Source: CAVQBL01 sp963710715
Lineage (GTDB): Bacteria; Pseudomonadota; Gammaproteobacteria; DSM-16500
Assembly: GCA_963710715.1 (NCBI GenBank)
Contig: CAVQBL010000015.1
Coordinates: forward strand, 245,347 to 309,346
Reading direction: 5' to 3'
DNA length: 64,000 nucleotides
Position numbers and translations under genes: made by a program. Each line of letters opens with the position of its first letter. The first letter of the stretch is position 1. The notes under the pieces are model-generated. The model searched no databases and was not told the origin of the DNA. It saw only the letters and a program-made list of their open reading frames with translations. Positions 49,306-58,237 of the stretch are shown here, in pieces.

Positions 49306-49962
49306 ATGGCAGGAAAACAAAAAAGCCTAGAAGGCGCCCCAGAAGACCAGGCCAATCGTGCGAATCGGATTCGCTATTTAAGAAATGCTCTTCGCTATTC
49401 CGCTGTAAAATTTGGGGAAAAACATGGCATTGCCCTCTCTAGTCTAAGGGACTGGGAAAGTACAAAAAGCGGGGGAAAAAGCACGGGACTGACCGCTAGC
49501 GGGGCACTTAAACTTGTTACTGCATTTCAAGCAGAAGGCGTGGACTGTACTCTCGAATGGCTCATTTACGGCAAGGGCGAAGACCCCTTGCTCAAAATGA
49601 AAGCCAAACAAGAAGAGTCTGCCGTTCCTGCCCTGAACCAAGAAATCAGCCTCCTTCACAAGCTCCACCCTAATTCCATTGATGTTATGGTAAGTGATGA
49701 AGGCATGGAACCTGCTTTCTCCAAGGGCGATTGTGTTGCAGGGATAAGGTGCTTTGGAGCAGATGTTCATAAACTCATTGGCTCAAACTGTATTGTGCAA
49801 ATCCAAGGCGGGCCATTATTAGTTCGCAAATTAATGGCCGGAACCCAAGTGAATCGTTATAACTTAATGGCCATCAATTCTAAAGGGGTATCTGAACCTG
49901 TCATGAAGAACGTCGAGATCTTCAGTGCAGCACGCATTTTTTGGATTAGAAAACCGCTATAA
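49306..49962 (+). CDS. C1/LexA-like repressor with an S24-type domain lacking the catalytic serine
   Basis: A 218-residue protein. The N-terminal helix-turn-helix (about 20-60; FGEKHGIALSSLRDWES) is of XRE type. The C-terminal domain (about 118-215) has the S24/LexA fold signatures MVSDEGMEPAFSKGD and LLVRKL. In LexA the first motif carries the nucleophile serine (usually DSMEP); here the residue is Gly133. The partner Lys175 is kept. I see no Ala-Gly cleavage site. The protein should bind DNA and dimerise but not self-cleave, so induction must work another way. Twin palindromes upstream are likely targets. Confidence 0.78.
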   Translation: MAGKQKSLEGAPEDQANRANRIRYLRNALRYSAVKFGEKHGIALSSLRDWESTKSGGKSTGLTASGALKLVTAFQAEGVDCTLEWLIYGKGEDPLLKMKAKQEESAVPALNQEISLLHKLHPNSIDVMVSDEGMEPAFSKGDCVAGIRCFGADVHKLIGSNCIVQIQGGPLLVRKLMAGTQVNRYNLMAINSKGVSEPVMKNVEIFSAARIFWIRKPL

Positions 49963-49963
49963 G

Positions 49964-50983
49964 TCATTTTTTACTGCTTTTCCTATGCTCGTTGAAGGTC
50001 GCTACTCTTTTTAAATCGGTGAGTGGCTTCGTCTTGGGTTTTTCAATGAAGCTATAATAATAATTTGCTTTACCGACTAATTTTGTTGCTGGGTAAAATA
50101 TTTCTGGCCACCCTTTTGGGCTGTCAAGGTTGGGATATTCCTCTCGATTAAAACAATGTTTTAAAACCTCGCGATTTTGAATGGCTTTTTTAAGCTTATC
50201 GTCGATGGGATAATCGTCGAGTGAAAGCTCATATTCCATGCCTTCCATTTGGTCTTCTGTTTTAACAATGAGCCAACTTAACTTGCCATTGGCATTTAAA
50301 AATAAATAGCTGCCCGATTCATCACTCAAATAATGTTCTGTGATTTTGTGCTTATCTAATAATGAATGAACAAGCTTGATAAACACGGGGTCATCCAGGC
50401 ACGACGATTTTTCTCCCAAAAGACGGGATTGATTAATAATGCTTTCAATGACTGGCTTGGACAATTCTACACTGTGCTCATGTTGAAAGCGCGCAATAGT
50501 TTCTGTAAGCAATTCGATATAACGTGGATCATCCTTACGAATAAAATGATGAATAATACCTTGATTAAATAATTTAATTGCATGTGATTCGGTCGCTTCA
50601 CCCGTCAATAAAATAATTTTAAAACCGGAGCCTTGTAGCTGTTTAGCCACTTCAGCGCCATTTATTTTTTGCATGGCATAATCAATAACGACAACTGAGA
50701 TTTGATCGTAGCGGTTTGGATTACCGATTTCATATGGAATAGCATCTACATTAACATTTAAAGACAACTCACTATCATCAGGCTGTACAATACAGCGGCT
50801 TGTAAAAGGATCAGGCTTATATTTAGTTAGAAATTCTAACGCTTGTACGGGATCATAAAAAAACTTATACGTGGCTATTTCAGGGTCAAGAACAAATTTT
50901 ATGCCATCAAGAAATTTTCTATTATCATCAATAAAAACTACTGTAGGAGGAAAATAGCAAGCAGACAGTCGGTTCGTTTCCAT
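49964..50983 (-). CDS. Atypical response regulator next to a membrane histidine kinase
   Basis: A 339-residue protein with an N-terminal receiver: acidic Asp19-Asp20 (VVFIDDNRK), phospho-acceptor Asp101 (VVVIDYAMQ), Thr127 (LLTGEA) and Lys150. Compared with a standard receiver there are roughly 40 extra residues before the Asp101 strand. The C-terminal half (about 185-339) matches no DNA-binding output I recognise. Size, odd receiver and the adjacent six-helix kinase recall the LqsR-LqsS quorum-sensing pair of Legionella, but that identity is inference. It lies 41 bases after the kinase gene, so the two form an operon. Confidence 0.7.
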   Translation of the reverse strand: METNRLSACYFPPTVVFIDDNRKFLDGIKFVLDPEIATYKFFYDPVQALEFLTKYKPDPFTSRCIVQPDDSELSLNVNVDAIPYEIGNPNRYDQISVVVIDYAMQKINGAEVAKQLQGSGFKIILLTGEATESHAIKLFNQGIIHHFIRKDDPRYIELLTETIARFQHEHSVELSKPVIESIINQSRLLGEKSSCLDDPVFIKLVHSLLDKHKITEHYLSDESGSYLFLNANGKLSWLIVKTEDQMEGMEYELSLDDYPIDDKLKKAIQNREVLKHCFNREEYPNLDSPKGWPEIFYPATKLVGKANYYYSFIEKPKTKPLTDLKRVATFNEHRKSSKK

Positions 50984-51024
50984 AAATCCCTCTTTGAGTG
51001 AATTCCACTTTCCCTAATTATAGC

Positions 51025-52302
51025 TTAGCCGATAGAAATCGTTGGGAAATACATTATAAACTCAGTATATTCCCCTTCTACTGACCGCACTATAATATCC
51101 CCGCTAAAGTTCTTCATCGTAAGCTTGCAGAATGAAAGCCCAATACCTGTCCCATGATATGTTTTACTAAAAAACCTATTAAAAATGTAAGGCAGGATTT
51201 TTTTTGAGATGCCTGTTCCCGTGTCTTTAAAATGTAGTTGGTTATATTTTTCACCAAGCTCTATCCAGATAACTATTTTTCCTTTGCCAGCTGCTCTCAC
51301 GTAATAGATCGCATTCTTGAGTAAATTAAAAATAACATGGATCATTAGCTGTTCATCACCCTGGAACATAAAATCTTTTTGCTCTTCCCATACAACGAAC
51401 TCTTTATCTCCCAAATCAAACGGGTATCGGGCGATAGCTTCACTAACACTGTGTGAAATGGAAAGCGTTTGAAAACTTTTATTGGTCTGGAACTCACTTG
51501 CGTTAATAAGTAGCATATTAATAAATGTAAAAGAGTACTGCACTTCACTAGTGATATTATCTAATGCTCGAGGAAGAGCATCAAAATGAAATTCATCTAT
51601 TTCTGCTATATCGAGCTTCTCGGCTTTTGCTTTTTTATAAGAGTCTATTAATTGAGGAAAATATTTTTTAACTCCTGTAGCGTTAGAAAAGATTGTGTTT
51701 AATGGTGTTCTTAATTCATGTGCAATATCCATACCTAGCGTACGCATAGTTAGAAGTTTTTCTATCTGTATTTTATCTTTATTGTGAGCAAAAATAATTC
51801 CAAAAATAAATATATAACCATATGTCAAAAGCACACCCGTGCTAATGGCGGGAATAGTGAACGTGTGTGTTGCTATAACATAAGCTATATACCCAAGGGA
51901 AACACCTATGATGGTGACTATGAAAAATCCTAACCAATCTACCAGCAACATTAATAAAATTAGACCAGACATAACTGTAATCTGCCATTCAGTTGATGCA
52001 TTATTTTTTAATAGCATAAACGTAAAGAAAAAAGGCAGTGTATATATCAGCACACAATACCAGTATACAGGCAGTAACCACTGTATTTTTTTAGGCCAAT
52101 AGTCTTTAAATGCCAGTATTATGCATAGAAAAAAACCTATGGCTCTGAGTAATACGTCTTCGTATGGTTGATTAGAGCTTGCCCAAAAGAAATAGAAAAG
52201 TGGGAAGTTAATTATGCCCAAAACTGCTAAAGGAATATATTGAGATTTTGATTCTTCAGCGCCTTTCGCCAATTGGCTAATAATTTTCTTTGCATTTAAC
52301 AT
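51025..52302 (-). CDS. Membrane histidine kinase, six-helix sensor
   Basis: The protein has about six hydrophobic segments in its N-terminal half with only short loops and no periplasmic sensor domain. A DHp domain follows (MDIAHELRTPLNTIFS, phospho-His in HELRTPL) and a HATPase domain with N box (HVIFNLLKNAIYY), DTGTGI and GTGIGLSF. The ORF opens at 52356 but overlaps the methyltransferase gene; the ATG at 52302 gives MLNAKKIISQLAKG and is preferred, though its ribosome-binding site is weak. A six-helix sensor with no loop domain is the layout of CqsS and LqsS, which sense small alpha-hydroxyketones. It is operonic with the response regulator. Confidence 0.85.
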   Translation of the reverse strand: MLNAKKIISQLAKGAEESKSQYIPLAVLGIINFPLFYFFWASSNQPYEDVLLRAIGFFLCIILAFKDYWPKKIQWLLPVYWYCVLIYTLPFFFTFMLLKNNASTEWQITVMSGLILLMLLVDWLGFFIVTIIGVSLGYIAYVIATHTFTIPAISTGVLLTYGYIFIFGIIFAHNKDKIQIEKLLTMRTLGMDIAHELRTPLNTIFSNATGVKKYFPQLIDSYKKAKAEKLDIAEIDEFHFDALPRALDNITSEVQYSFTFINMLLINASEFQTNKSFQTLSISHSVSEAIARYPFDLGDKEFVVWEEQKDFMFQGDEQLMIHVIFNLLKNAIYYVRAAGKGKIVIWIELGEKYNQLHFKDTGTGISKKILPYIFNRFFSKTYHGTGIGLSFCKLTMKNFSGDIIVRSVEGEYTEFIMYFPTISIG

Positions 52303-53302
52303 AATGTGGTTCTGTGTTTGGATCATTATGTGAGCGTTTTCTATAAATTTCATCATAACCCAATTTGGTTACAAAATCATAACCTTTGCTTTTTAAGAAA
52401 GCTGATATTTTTTCATTATAAAGATTTTCAACACTAATTATATCGATATGAAATTTATTAAAATCAATCGATTCTACAATTTTCAGCTCCCCACCCTCAA
52501 CATCTATTGACAAATAATCGATATGATATATACCAGCGTTACTTAAAAGCTCATTTAAAATATAACACTTAACATTAATTATCTCTTTGCCAGAACCTAA
52601 GCGATCGAGTTCATCATCAATTAATGCAACATGTTTGTTATTATAATAATCTAACAAACCACTAAGCATTTCAGTATGTTTGCCACCACGAAACTTGGGA
52701 TACTCACCATTTTCAATAAGCTCATATTGAGTTCCTCCTAAGACATGCATGAATTTTTTGGTTTCGGAATTATCAGATATACAACCATTAATACAAGTGC
52801 AATCTCTATTATGCTTTAGCTTATCAAATACATGAGGAATAGGTTCTATACAAAGACCACTCCACTTAAGTATCTTTTCAAAAAAATATGTGTTGCTTAT
52901 CAGGAGTCCATCATATGCCCCTACGTCTACAAAAAATCCATTTCTTTTTCCAAAAAGTAAGCTTTCATTAATAAATTTATCCTGACCAAATTGACTGCAA
53001 TAACTATTGTATACATCTTCCGAGTTATTTTTTGGTATGCTGTGAATATGTTGAATGATACGATTTTCCACTGACTCAGAAACATCATTATCTTCTGAAA
53101 AAAAAGTATCGGCATTATGGTCAACAAAATGTTGCAACACTTGCCTTTTGTTCAAACCAAGGTTTTGTATAAGTACATTAAATTCATTTTTATATGTTGG
53201 GTTATCTATAATTGAAAGGGCATGAGCAAACAGTTTTTCTTTTTTTATTTGGATAAGCGCACTTTCATTTTTCAAGCTTAGCTCCAAGTCTTCGTCAATC
53301 AT
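52277..53302 (-). CDS. FkbM-family SAM-dependent methyltransferase
   Basis: The core (about 105-330) shows the SAM-binding motif FFVDVGAYDGLLISNTYFFE and the FkbM signature HIDYLSIDVEGGELKIVESI. FkbM-type enzymes O-methylate sugars and natural products. An N-terminal helical extension of about 100 residues (from MIDEDLELSLKNESALIQIK) has no match I know. I use the ATG at 53302 because AAGGG lies before it; the frame opens slightly upstream at a TTG. The 3' end overlaps the histidine kinase start by 26 bases. Substrate unknown: a surface glycan or a secreted signal are both possible. Confidence 0.8.
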   Translation of the reverse strand: MIDEDLELSLKNESALIQIKKEKLFAHALSIIDNPTYKNEFNVLIQNLGLNKRQVLQHFVDHNADTFFSEDNDVSESVENRIIQHIHSIPKNNSEDVYNSYCSQFGQDKFINESLLFGKRNGFFVDVGAYDGLLISNTYFFEKILKWSGLCIEPIPHVFDKLKHNRDCTCINGCISDNSETKKFMHVLGGTQYELIENGEYPKFRGGKHTEMLSGLLDYYNNKHVALIDDELDRLGSGKEIINVKCYILNELLSNAGIYHIDYLSIDVEGGELKIVESIDFNKFHIDIISVENLYNEKISAFLKSKGYDFVTKLGYDEIYRKRSHNDPNTEPHYVKCKENY

Positions 53303-53780
53303 GATTACGCCCTTTTCCAAATAAATATATATACTTAATCTTCACCGTGCAGGTACATCATCATGATGACACGGTCAATATGTACAGCATCACGAATATT
53401 AACTCCATATCATCATATCGCTGCGCACTATCATTTTCGCCCATATTAAATGGTGTTTTGGCGCAACCATCTATGGCTTGCTTTAAGAAGAATTAAAATA
53501 TACAAGCAATCTCCCTATTTCTAGAGAGGTGTAAATTTTAAATCAAAATTAGCCTTATGGACAGGAAATATTCAACTCAAAAGTACCAAAAGCTTCTATT
53601 AAATTCTAACTAATTGATTATAAATATATTAGCTGAATCTGCAATTGCTATTTATAGCTCAAAAATTCTATGTTTTACCCTATTTTTCTTTGCACGATTA
53701 CACCAGAATTACACCTGCGACACGAGGTTACAAAGTGAGCTGTTTACACCATCATCGGGAGGAAACCAACTTTATCACAA
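53303..53780. other. AT-rich gap before the group II intron
   Basis: No ORF of note. ACCGTG...CACGGT (53344-53375) brackets a TCATCATGATGA palindrome, perhaps a regulatory site for the methyltransferase-kinase operon. The remainder shows nothing I can assign. Confidence 0.35.
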
Positions 53781-54292
53781 GTTGACTCTAGGGCTATGAA
53801 TAAAGAGCTAGCCTGACAACGTAATGAAGGGCGCAAGCCCGGGGACAAACTCGCAAGAGGAAAGCCCTCCTGGAAGCCAAGTCCAGGTGAATGCTAGAGA
53901 GCCAGTAAGGTGAACACATGTGAATCTGTGCATAGATCGAGATCGGTGACAAGCGAAAATGGCTGACACGCTTGAACCAAATACGAAGGTAGGAGGTAGG
54001 CCAGTGTAATGCCACCTCGTGATCGCAACACCTTCCGGTCGATAGCAGACACCTAACCTGGTAGTGCCCACTTTGTAGAACGTGGCAACCCTGCACGATT
54101 CCTGGATATACCAGGTAGAGAGTCGCAAGACACATCGACGACCGTGTAGGAATAGGATGTCGGAAGAAGCGAATGCCGCACTGTAATGGCGCGGATACCG
54201 ATTTAAATGTTATCGGACACGAAAGTGTACCCACGTCCGACTGGTCTTCATTGCAAGATAATTTGTAGAACCACTATTATGAGGAAAAGCAA

Positions 54293-55795
54293 ATGACAAC
54301 AACGGCAACTGCCGTAGTAGGTGCATCTTCAACATTGCTAGCAGCTCACTGGAAAGTCATTGACTGGAAAGCAGCTGAAGCACATGTCAAGCGGCTACAA
54401 ATGCGTATTGCAAAGGCGACTCGGGAAGGCCGCCACGGCAAAGTTAATGCTTTGCAATGGATGTTAACCCACTCGTATTACGCGAAGGTACTCGCAGTAA
54501 AACGAGTTGTGCAAAACCGCGGAAGCAAAACTCCAGGCATAGACAATATCACCTGGAGAACAGCGACGCAAAAGATGAATGCAGCCCTCTCTCTCAAAAG
54601 AACGGGCTACAAAACTCAACCACTCCGGCGAATTTATATCCCAAAGAAAGACGGACGTCTAAGGCCACTTAGCATTCCCACCATGAAATGCAGAGCGATG
54701 CAAGCACTGCATCTATTTGCATTAGAACCCAGGGTAGAAATAAAGGCGGATAAAAATGCCTATGGTTTTAGACCAGGACGAAGTACAGCAGACGCTATCG
54801 CTCAATGCTTCAGAGCGCTAGCGCGTCGAACTTCTGCCCAATGGATACTTGAAGGGGATATAAAAGCTTGCTTCGACAGAATCTCCCATCAATGGCTAGT
54901 CAACAATGTCACGATGGACAAAGAAGTTCTGAAGAAATGGTTGAATGCAGGATACATCGACAAAGGCAGCTTCCATAGGAGCAAAGCAGGGACGCCACAA
55001 GGAGGTATCATATCGCCTGCACTTCTGAATGCAACACTCAGTGGCCTAGAAGATACGATAAAAGCATCTGTTTCTAGGCAAGATAAAGTTAACATCAGCA
55101 TATATGCAGATGACTTTGTCATCACGGGAGCTAGCAAAGAAGAGCTGGAAAACAAAGTGAGCCCCGTGGTGGAAACCTTTCTGCGGATACGAGGTTTGGA
55201 ACTCTCATCTGAGAAAACCAAAATCACGTCCATCCAAGAGGGGTTCGATTTTCTCGGATTTAACATACGTAAGTATGGAGACAAGCTTCTCATCAAACCA
55301 GCCAAAGCGAGCGTTAAACGCTTTTTGGTGGACATCCGAGAAATCATCAGGAAGAGCTGCGCGACAAGTACGGCGGAATTAATAGGCCAGTTAAACCCCA
55401 AAATACTGGGATGGGCAAATTACTACCGTCATGTTGTTGCCAAACACACCTTCAGCATTGTTGATGAACACATCTTTAAAGCATTATGGAAATGGATAAA
55501 GCGTAGACATCCAGAAAAGAGCAATGCTTGGCGAAAGAATAAATACTTCCGAAGTCAAGAATCGCAAAACTGGATATTCCACGCGAAAATACCATCAGAT
55601 ACTGCGAATACATGCGTACTGGATTTAATCCGAGCTAGCAAAATATCTATTAAAAGACATGTGAAAATAAAGGGAGAAGCTACACCTTATGATCCTGTCT
55701 ATACAAAATATTTCGCGAAGCGAAAACTAAGATTAAAACAGCGAATAAACACAGAGAAACTGGGTCGACAACAAATCGGTCTTAAGAAGGCTTGA
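54293..55795 (+). CDS. ltrA: Group II intron reverse transcriptase/maturase
   Basis: A 500-residue intron-encoded protein with reverse-transcriptase blocks (RRIYIPKKDGRLRPLSIPTM, GDIKACFDRISHQWL, GTPQGGIISPALLN). The catalytic motif is YADD at 271-274. A maturase domain follows with LNPKILGWANYYRHVVAK, the standard thumb/X region. A C-terminal HNH endonuclease is not evident. It helps the intron RNA splice and integrate by target-primed reverse transcription. The frame looks intact, so the element may be active. Confidence 0.93.
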   Translation: MTTTATAVVGASSTLLAAHWKVIDWKAAEAHVKRLQMRIAKATREGRHGKVNALQWMLTHSYYAKVLAVKRVVQNRGSKTPGIDNITWRTATQKMNAALSLKRTGYKTQPLRRIYIPKKDGRLRPLSIPTMKCRAMQALHLFALEPRVEIKADKNAYGFRPGRSTADAIAQCFRALARRTSAQWILEGDIKACFDRISHQWLVNNVTMDKEVLKKWLNAGYIDKGSFHRSKAGTPQGGIISPALLNATLSGLEDTIKASVSRQDKVNISIYADDFVITGASKEELENKVSPVVETFLRIRGLELSSEKTKITSIQEGFDFLGFNIRKYGDKLLIKPAKASVKRFLVDIREIIRKSCATSTAELIGQLNPKILGWANYYRHVVAKHTFSIVDEHIFKALWKWIKRRHPEKSNAWRKNKYFRSQESQNWIFHAKIPSDTANTCVLDLIRASKISIKRHVKIKGEATPYDPVYTKYFAKRKLRLKQRINTEKLGRQQIGLKKA

Positions 55796-55863
55796 GCCGT
55801 GTGAGGGGAAACTCTCACGCACGGTTCTTAGAGGAGTGGGTCGCAGTAATGCGGCCTGCTTAC
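55794..55863 (+). ncRNA. Group II intron domains V and VI
   Basis: GAGCCGTGTGAGG-GGAAAC-TCTCACGCACGGTTC forms the conserved domain V hairpin with an AGC-type catalytic triad at its base. The next stem, GGGTCGCAGTAATGCGGCC, is domain VI and offers an unpaired A for branching. They overlap the end of the reverse transcriptase gene by 2 bases. Confidence 0.85.
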
Positions 55864-56223
55864 TCGGCAAAGATTTTTAATAAATTAAAGTTGGTTCACG
55901 ATGAAAAACCACTCAGCTCATCATTTTGAATGCGTAAATTTAAGCGGCCAATGAGTGAGGATCGATGAGGAAGTATGGGGCACCGGATTGCAACTTTCTC
56001 AACTACAACTATCCATCAAATGGCGATATCCTGTAAGAGGTTAAAAATCGAGTGACCCGCGCAAAAGTCATACAAATATTTTGAACTTTTTTCCTCAGCT
56101 GATAAATGTTAAATTAGTTTTTACTAATAGTAGAACGATTCTTACAACTCTGTATTTTCTTGTTGTGAAGAAATATAAGGATACAACGTAAAATCAAGTG
56201 AAAAAATCATCTAAGGAATAATC
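55864..56223. other. Gap between the intron and the diaminopropionate operon
   Basis: A short broken frame is visible: MKNHSAHHFECVNLSGQ at about 55901, then a stop, then VRIDEEVWGTGLQLSQLQ in the same frame. It may be a remnant of a small gene. The last 100 bases should hold the promoter of the following operon; AAGGAA before the ATG at 56224 is its ribosome-binding site. Confidence 0.35.
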
Positions 56224-57168
56224 ATGATTATTACAAGCTTGAGCGATATTAAAAGCCAAGCCCTATTTTATCGAATCAAAAACTTCATTAAGAACAGCGA
56301 CTTTTATATAAAATTAGAGGGTTTTAACATAGCCGGCTCAATTAAACTTAAATCTGCTCTCAGAATGTTTGAGAGATTGGAAGAAAGGGGAACAATCAAC
56401 AAAAATTCGGTGATCATCTGCTCTTCTTCAGGCAATCTTGGTATTGCGCTCAGCATCATTTGTAAAGACCGAAAGTACCCTTTTATATGTGTGTCTGATC
56501 CCAATATTTCACCAATCAGTGAACGCTATATTAAGTTATGGGGCGGAGAATTGATTAGGGTAGACAAGCGAGACGAAAATGGGGGGTTTCTTGCCACTCG
56601 AATCAGATTGATTGAAAAAATGCTCAAAGAAAATCCAAATTATGTTTTTATCAATCAGTACGAAGACGAAGAAAATAATCATGCGCACTATCTCACAACT
56701 GGTTATGAAATATTCCAAGAGTTCAAAAAAGTAGACTATCTTTTCGTTGGAGCCGGCACCACGGGAACATTGAATGGCTGTGCTCAATTTTTCAAGCAAT
56801 TTTCCCCAAATACTAAAGTGATTGCTGTTGACGCTGTTGGATCGGTAACTTTTGATTTACCACCAGCGAAACGGTACATTCCAGGTTTGGGCACAAGTTT
56901 AAAGCCCAAGCTTGCAAACACGAATAAAGTTGATGATATCATATGGGTTGAAGAAAAAGACACCGTCAGAATGTGCCGAAAATTATTAGAGGAATATGGC
57001 CTATTTCTAGGGGGATCAAGTGGCACTGTTTTGCAAGGAGCTTTGCAATATGCACCAAATATCGCGTCTCATTCCACCATCGTTGCAATTTCTCCTGATA
57101 ATGGGGATCGCTATTTGAATACAATCTATCATGATAGCTGGGTTCAAGAAAAATTCGGCATATTATAG
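56224..57168 (+). CDS. sbnA: SbnA-like 2-amino-2-carboxyethyl-glutamate synthase
   Basis: SbnA condenses O-phospho-L-serine with L-glutamate in a PLP-dependent beta-replacement. The 314-residue protein has the fold-type II layout: Lys41 in AGSIKLKSA, the substrate loop SSSGNLG (67-73) and the phosphate loop GAGTTGTLNG. It resembles cysteine synthase but shows SbnA-like features, such as a C-terminal SPDNGDRYLNT segment. An SbnB-like partner follows after 35 bases, which settles the assignment. Together they make L-2,3-diaminopropionate. In other bacteria this feeds staphyloferrin B, viomycin or zwittermicin; no assembly line for it lies in this window. Confidence 0.85.
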   Translation: MIITSLSDIKSQALFYRIKNFIKNSDFYIKLEGFNIAGSIKLKSALRMFERLEERGTINKNSVIICSSSGNLGIALSIICKDRKYPFICVSDPNISPISERYIKLWGGELIRVDKRDENGGFLATRIRLIEKMLKENPNYVFINQYEDEENNHAHYLTTGYEIFQEFKKVDYLFVGAGTTGTLNGCAQFFKQFSPNTKVIAVDAVGSVTFDLPPAKRYIPGLGTSLKPKLANTNKVDDIIWVEEKDTVRMCRKLLEEYGLFLGGSSGTVLQGALQYAPNIASHSTIVAISPDNGDRYLNTIYHDSWVQEKFGIL

Positions 57169-57203
57169 ATCTGTTTAGCCAATTTTTAGTAAGGAGCAAG
57201 ACT

Positions 57204-58235
57204 ATGTACAGCGGTTCCATCAACGATTTTTATGTGATAAAAAACAATGTCGTCAAACAAATCCTTGCTGAAGACTATACTATCAATAGCGAGATCATTA
57301 AAAAGGCCTATCTGGCACATGATCTTGGCAAAACAATAGTACCTGGAAGTCACTTTTTGAATTTTATAGATAGAATTCCCCCTGCTAGAATTATTGCCCT
57401 GCCCGCCTATATAGGAGAGGAATTCAATGTTGCAGGAATAAAGTGGATATCCAGCAATACTAAAAATTTAGAGCATAAATTGCCGAGAGCCTCGGCAGTT
57501 ATTATTTTAAATCATTCCGATACAGGAAGGCCATTCGCTTGTCTCGAAGGTTCCTTAATTAGCAGTGCCCGTACGGCAGCTTCAGCAGTGCTTGCAGCTC
57601 AGTATTTGTCTCCTAAGGGGCTAAGCTTTGAAAATTTAGGTATAATTGGAACTGGTCCAATTGCAGCAGAGATCTATCGTTATTTTATACAGACAGGCTG
57701 GAATATTAAGAATCTCACTCTTTTTGATTTGAATCCCACAAGATGTAATGAGTTTATCACCTCGATTGCATCAAATTCTAGCTGCAATTCCTCAAACTAC
57801 CACAAGCACATCGCCACATCTGTGGAAGAATTAGTAAAAGCCAGCGATGGAGTTGTATTTGCAACCACAAGTGCCTCACCCTATTTACACGATCCTGATT
57901 TATTCCAGCATTGCCCATTAGTTTTAAATATTTCTCTTCGAGATCTAGGACCAAATGTTTTGCTAAGTTCTCATAATATTGTCGACGATATTCTCCATGT
58001 GCTTGCCGCAAATACTGCTCCACATCTTACAGAACAACAATGTGGACACCGTCATTTTATCAATGGTACCTTGGGTGGTCTTATTCAAGAAAAATTTAGC
58101 TTAACTCATGAAAAACCCATCATTTTTTCTCCGATGGGCTTGGGTATACTTGATCTCGCGCTTTCAAAATATATTTTTGACAAAGCAAATGCTAAAGGAT
58201 GTCTTACCAAAATTGACCATTTCTTTGAAGATTAA
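57204..58235 (+). CDS. sbnB: SbnB-like N-(2-amino-2-carboxyethyl)-glutamate dehydrogenase
   Basis: SbnB oxidises the SbnA product with NAD and releases L-2,3-diaminopropionate and 2-oxoglutarate. The 343-residue protein belongs to the ornithine cyclodeaminase/mu-crystallin family. It has GIKWISSNTKN near the substrate site (78-88), SSARTAASAVLAAQYLSPKG and the NAD motif IIGTGPIAAEIYRYF (about 147-161). AAGGAGC precedes the ATG. It is followed 2 bases later by the DUF1015 gene, so all three are one transcript. Confidence 0.87.
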   Translation: MYSGSINDFYVIKNNVVKQILAEDYTINSEIIKKAYLAHDLGKTIVPGSHFLNFIDRIPPARIIALPAYIGEEFNVAGIKWISSNTKNLEHKLPRASAVIILNHSDTGRPFACLEGSLISSARTAASAVLAAQYLSPKGLSFENLGIIGTGPIAAEIYRYFIQTGWNIKNLTLFDLNPTRCNEFITSIASNSSCNSSNYHKHIATSVEELVKASDGVVFATTSASPYLHDPDLFQHCPLVLNISLRDLGPNVLLSSHNIVDDILHVLAANTAPHLTEQQCGHRHFINGTLGGLIQEKFSLTHEKPIIFSPMGLGILDLALSKYIFDKANAKGCLTKIDHFFED

Positions 58236-58237
58236 TT

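Larger units (their letters stand above)
53781..55863 (+). mobile_element. Group II intron with its own reverse transcriptase
   Basis: The element encodes a group II intron-type reverse transcriptase and ends with recognisable RNA domains V and VI. The 5' edge is uncertain by about 25 bases; paired segments such as GGGCTA...TAGCC (about 53790-53813) suggest domain I has begun there. The 3' end is placed after ...CTGCTTAC (55863), which fits the usual AY ending. About 500 bases of structured, ORF-free RNA precede the protein. It is inserted between two operons and does not interrupt a recognisable gene. Confidence 0.85.

Noticed and set aside
49306..49962. Prophage immunity region
   Set aside because: No integrase, replication or structural phage genes lie nearby; a lone domesticated repressor fits better.
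53794..54234. 146-codon minus-strand ORF
   Set aside because: It overlaps the structured RNA part of the group II intron and shows no family features.
56224..57168. Plain cysteine synthase (CysK/CysM)
   Set aside because: The immediate SbnB-like partner and the SbnA-like ends favour the diaminopropionate role.
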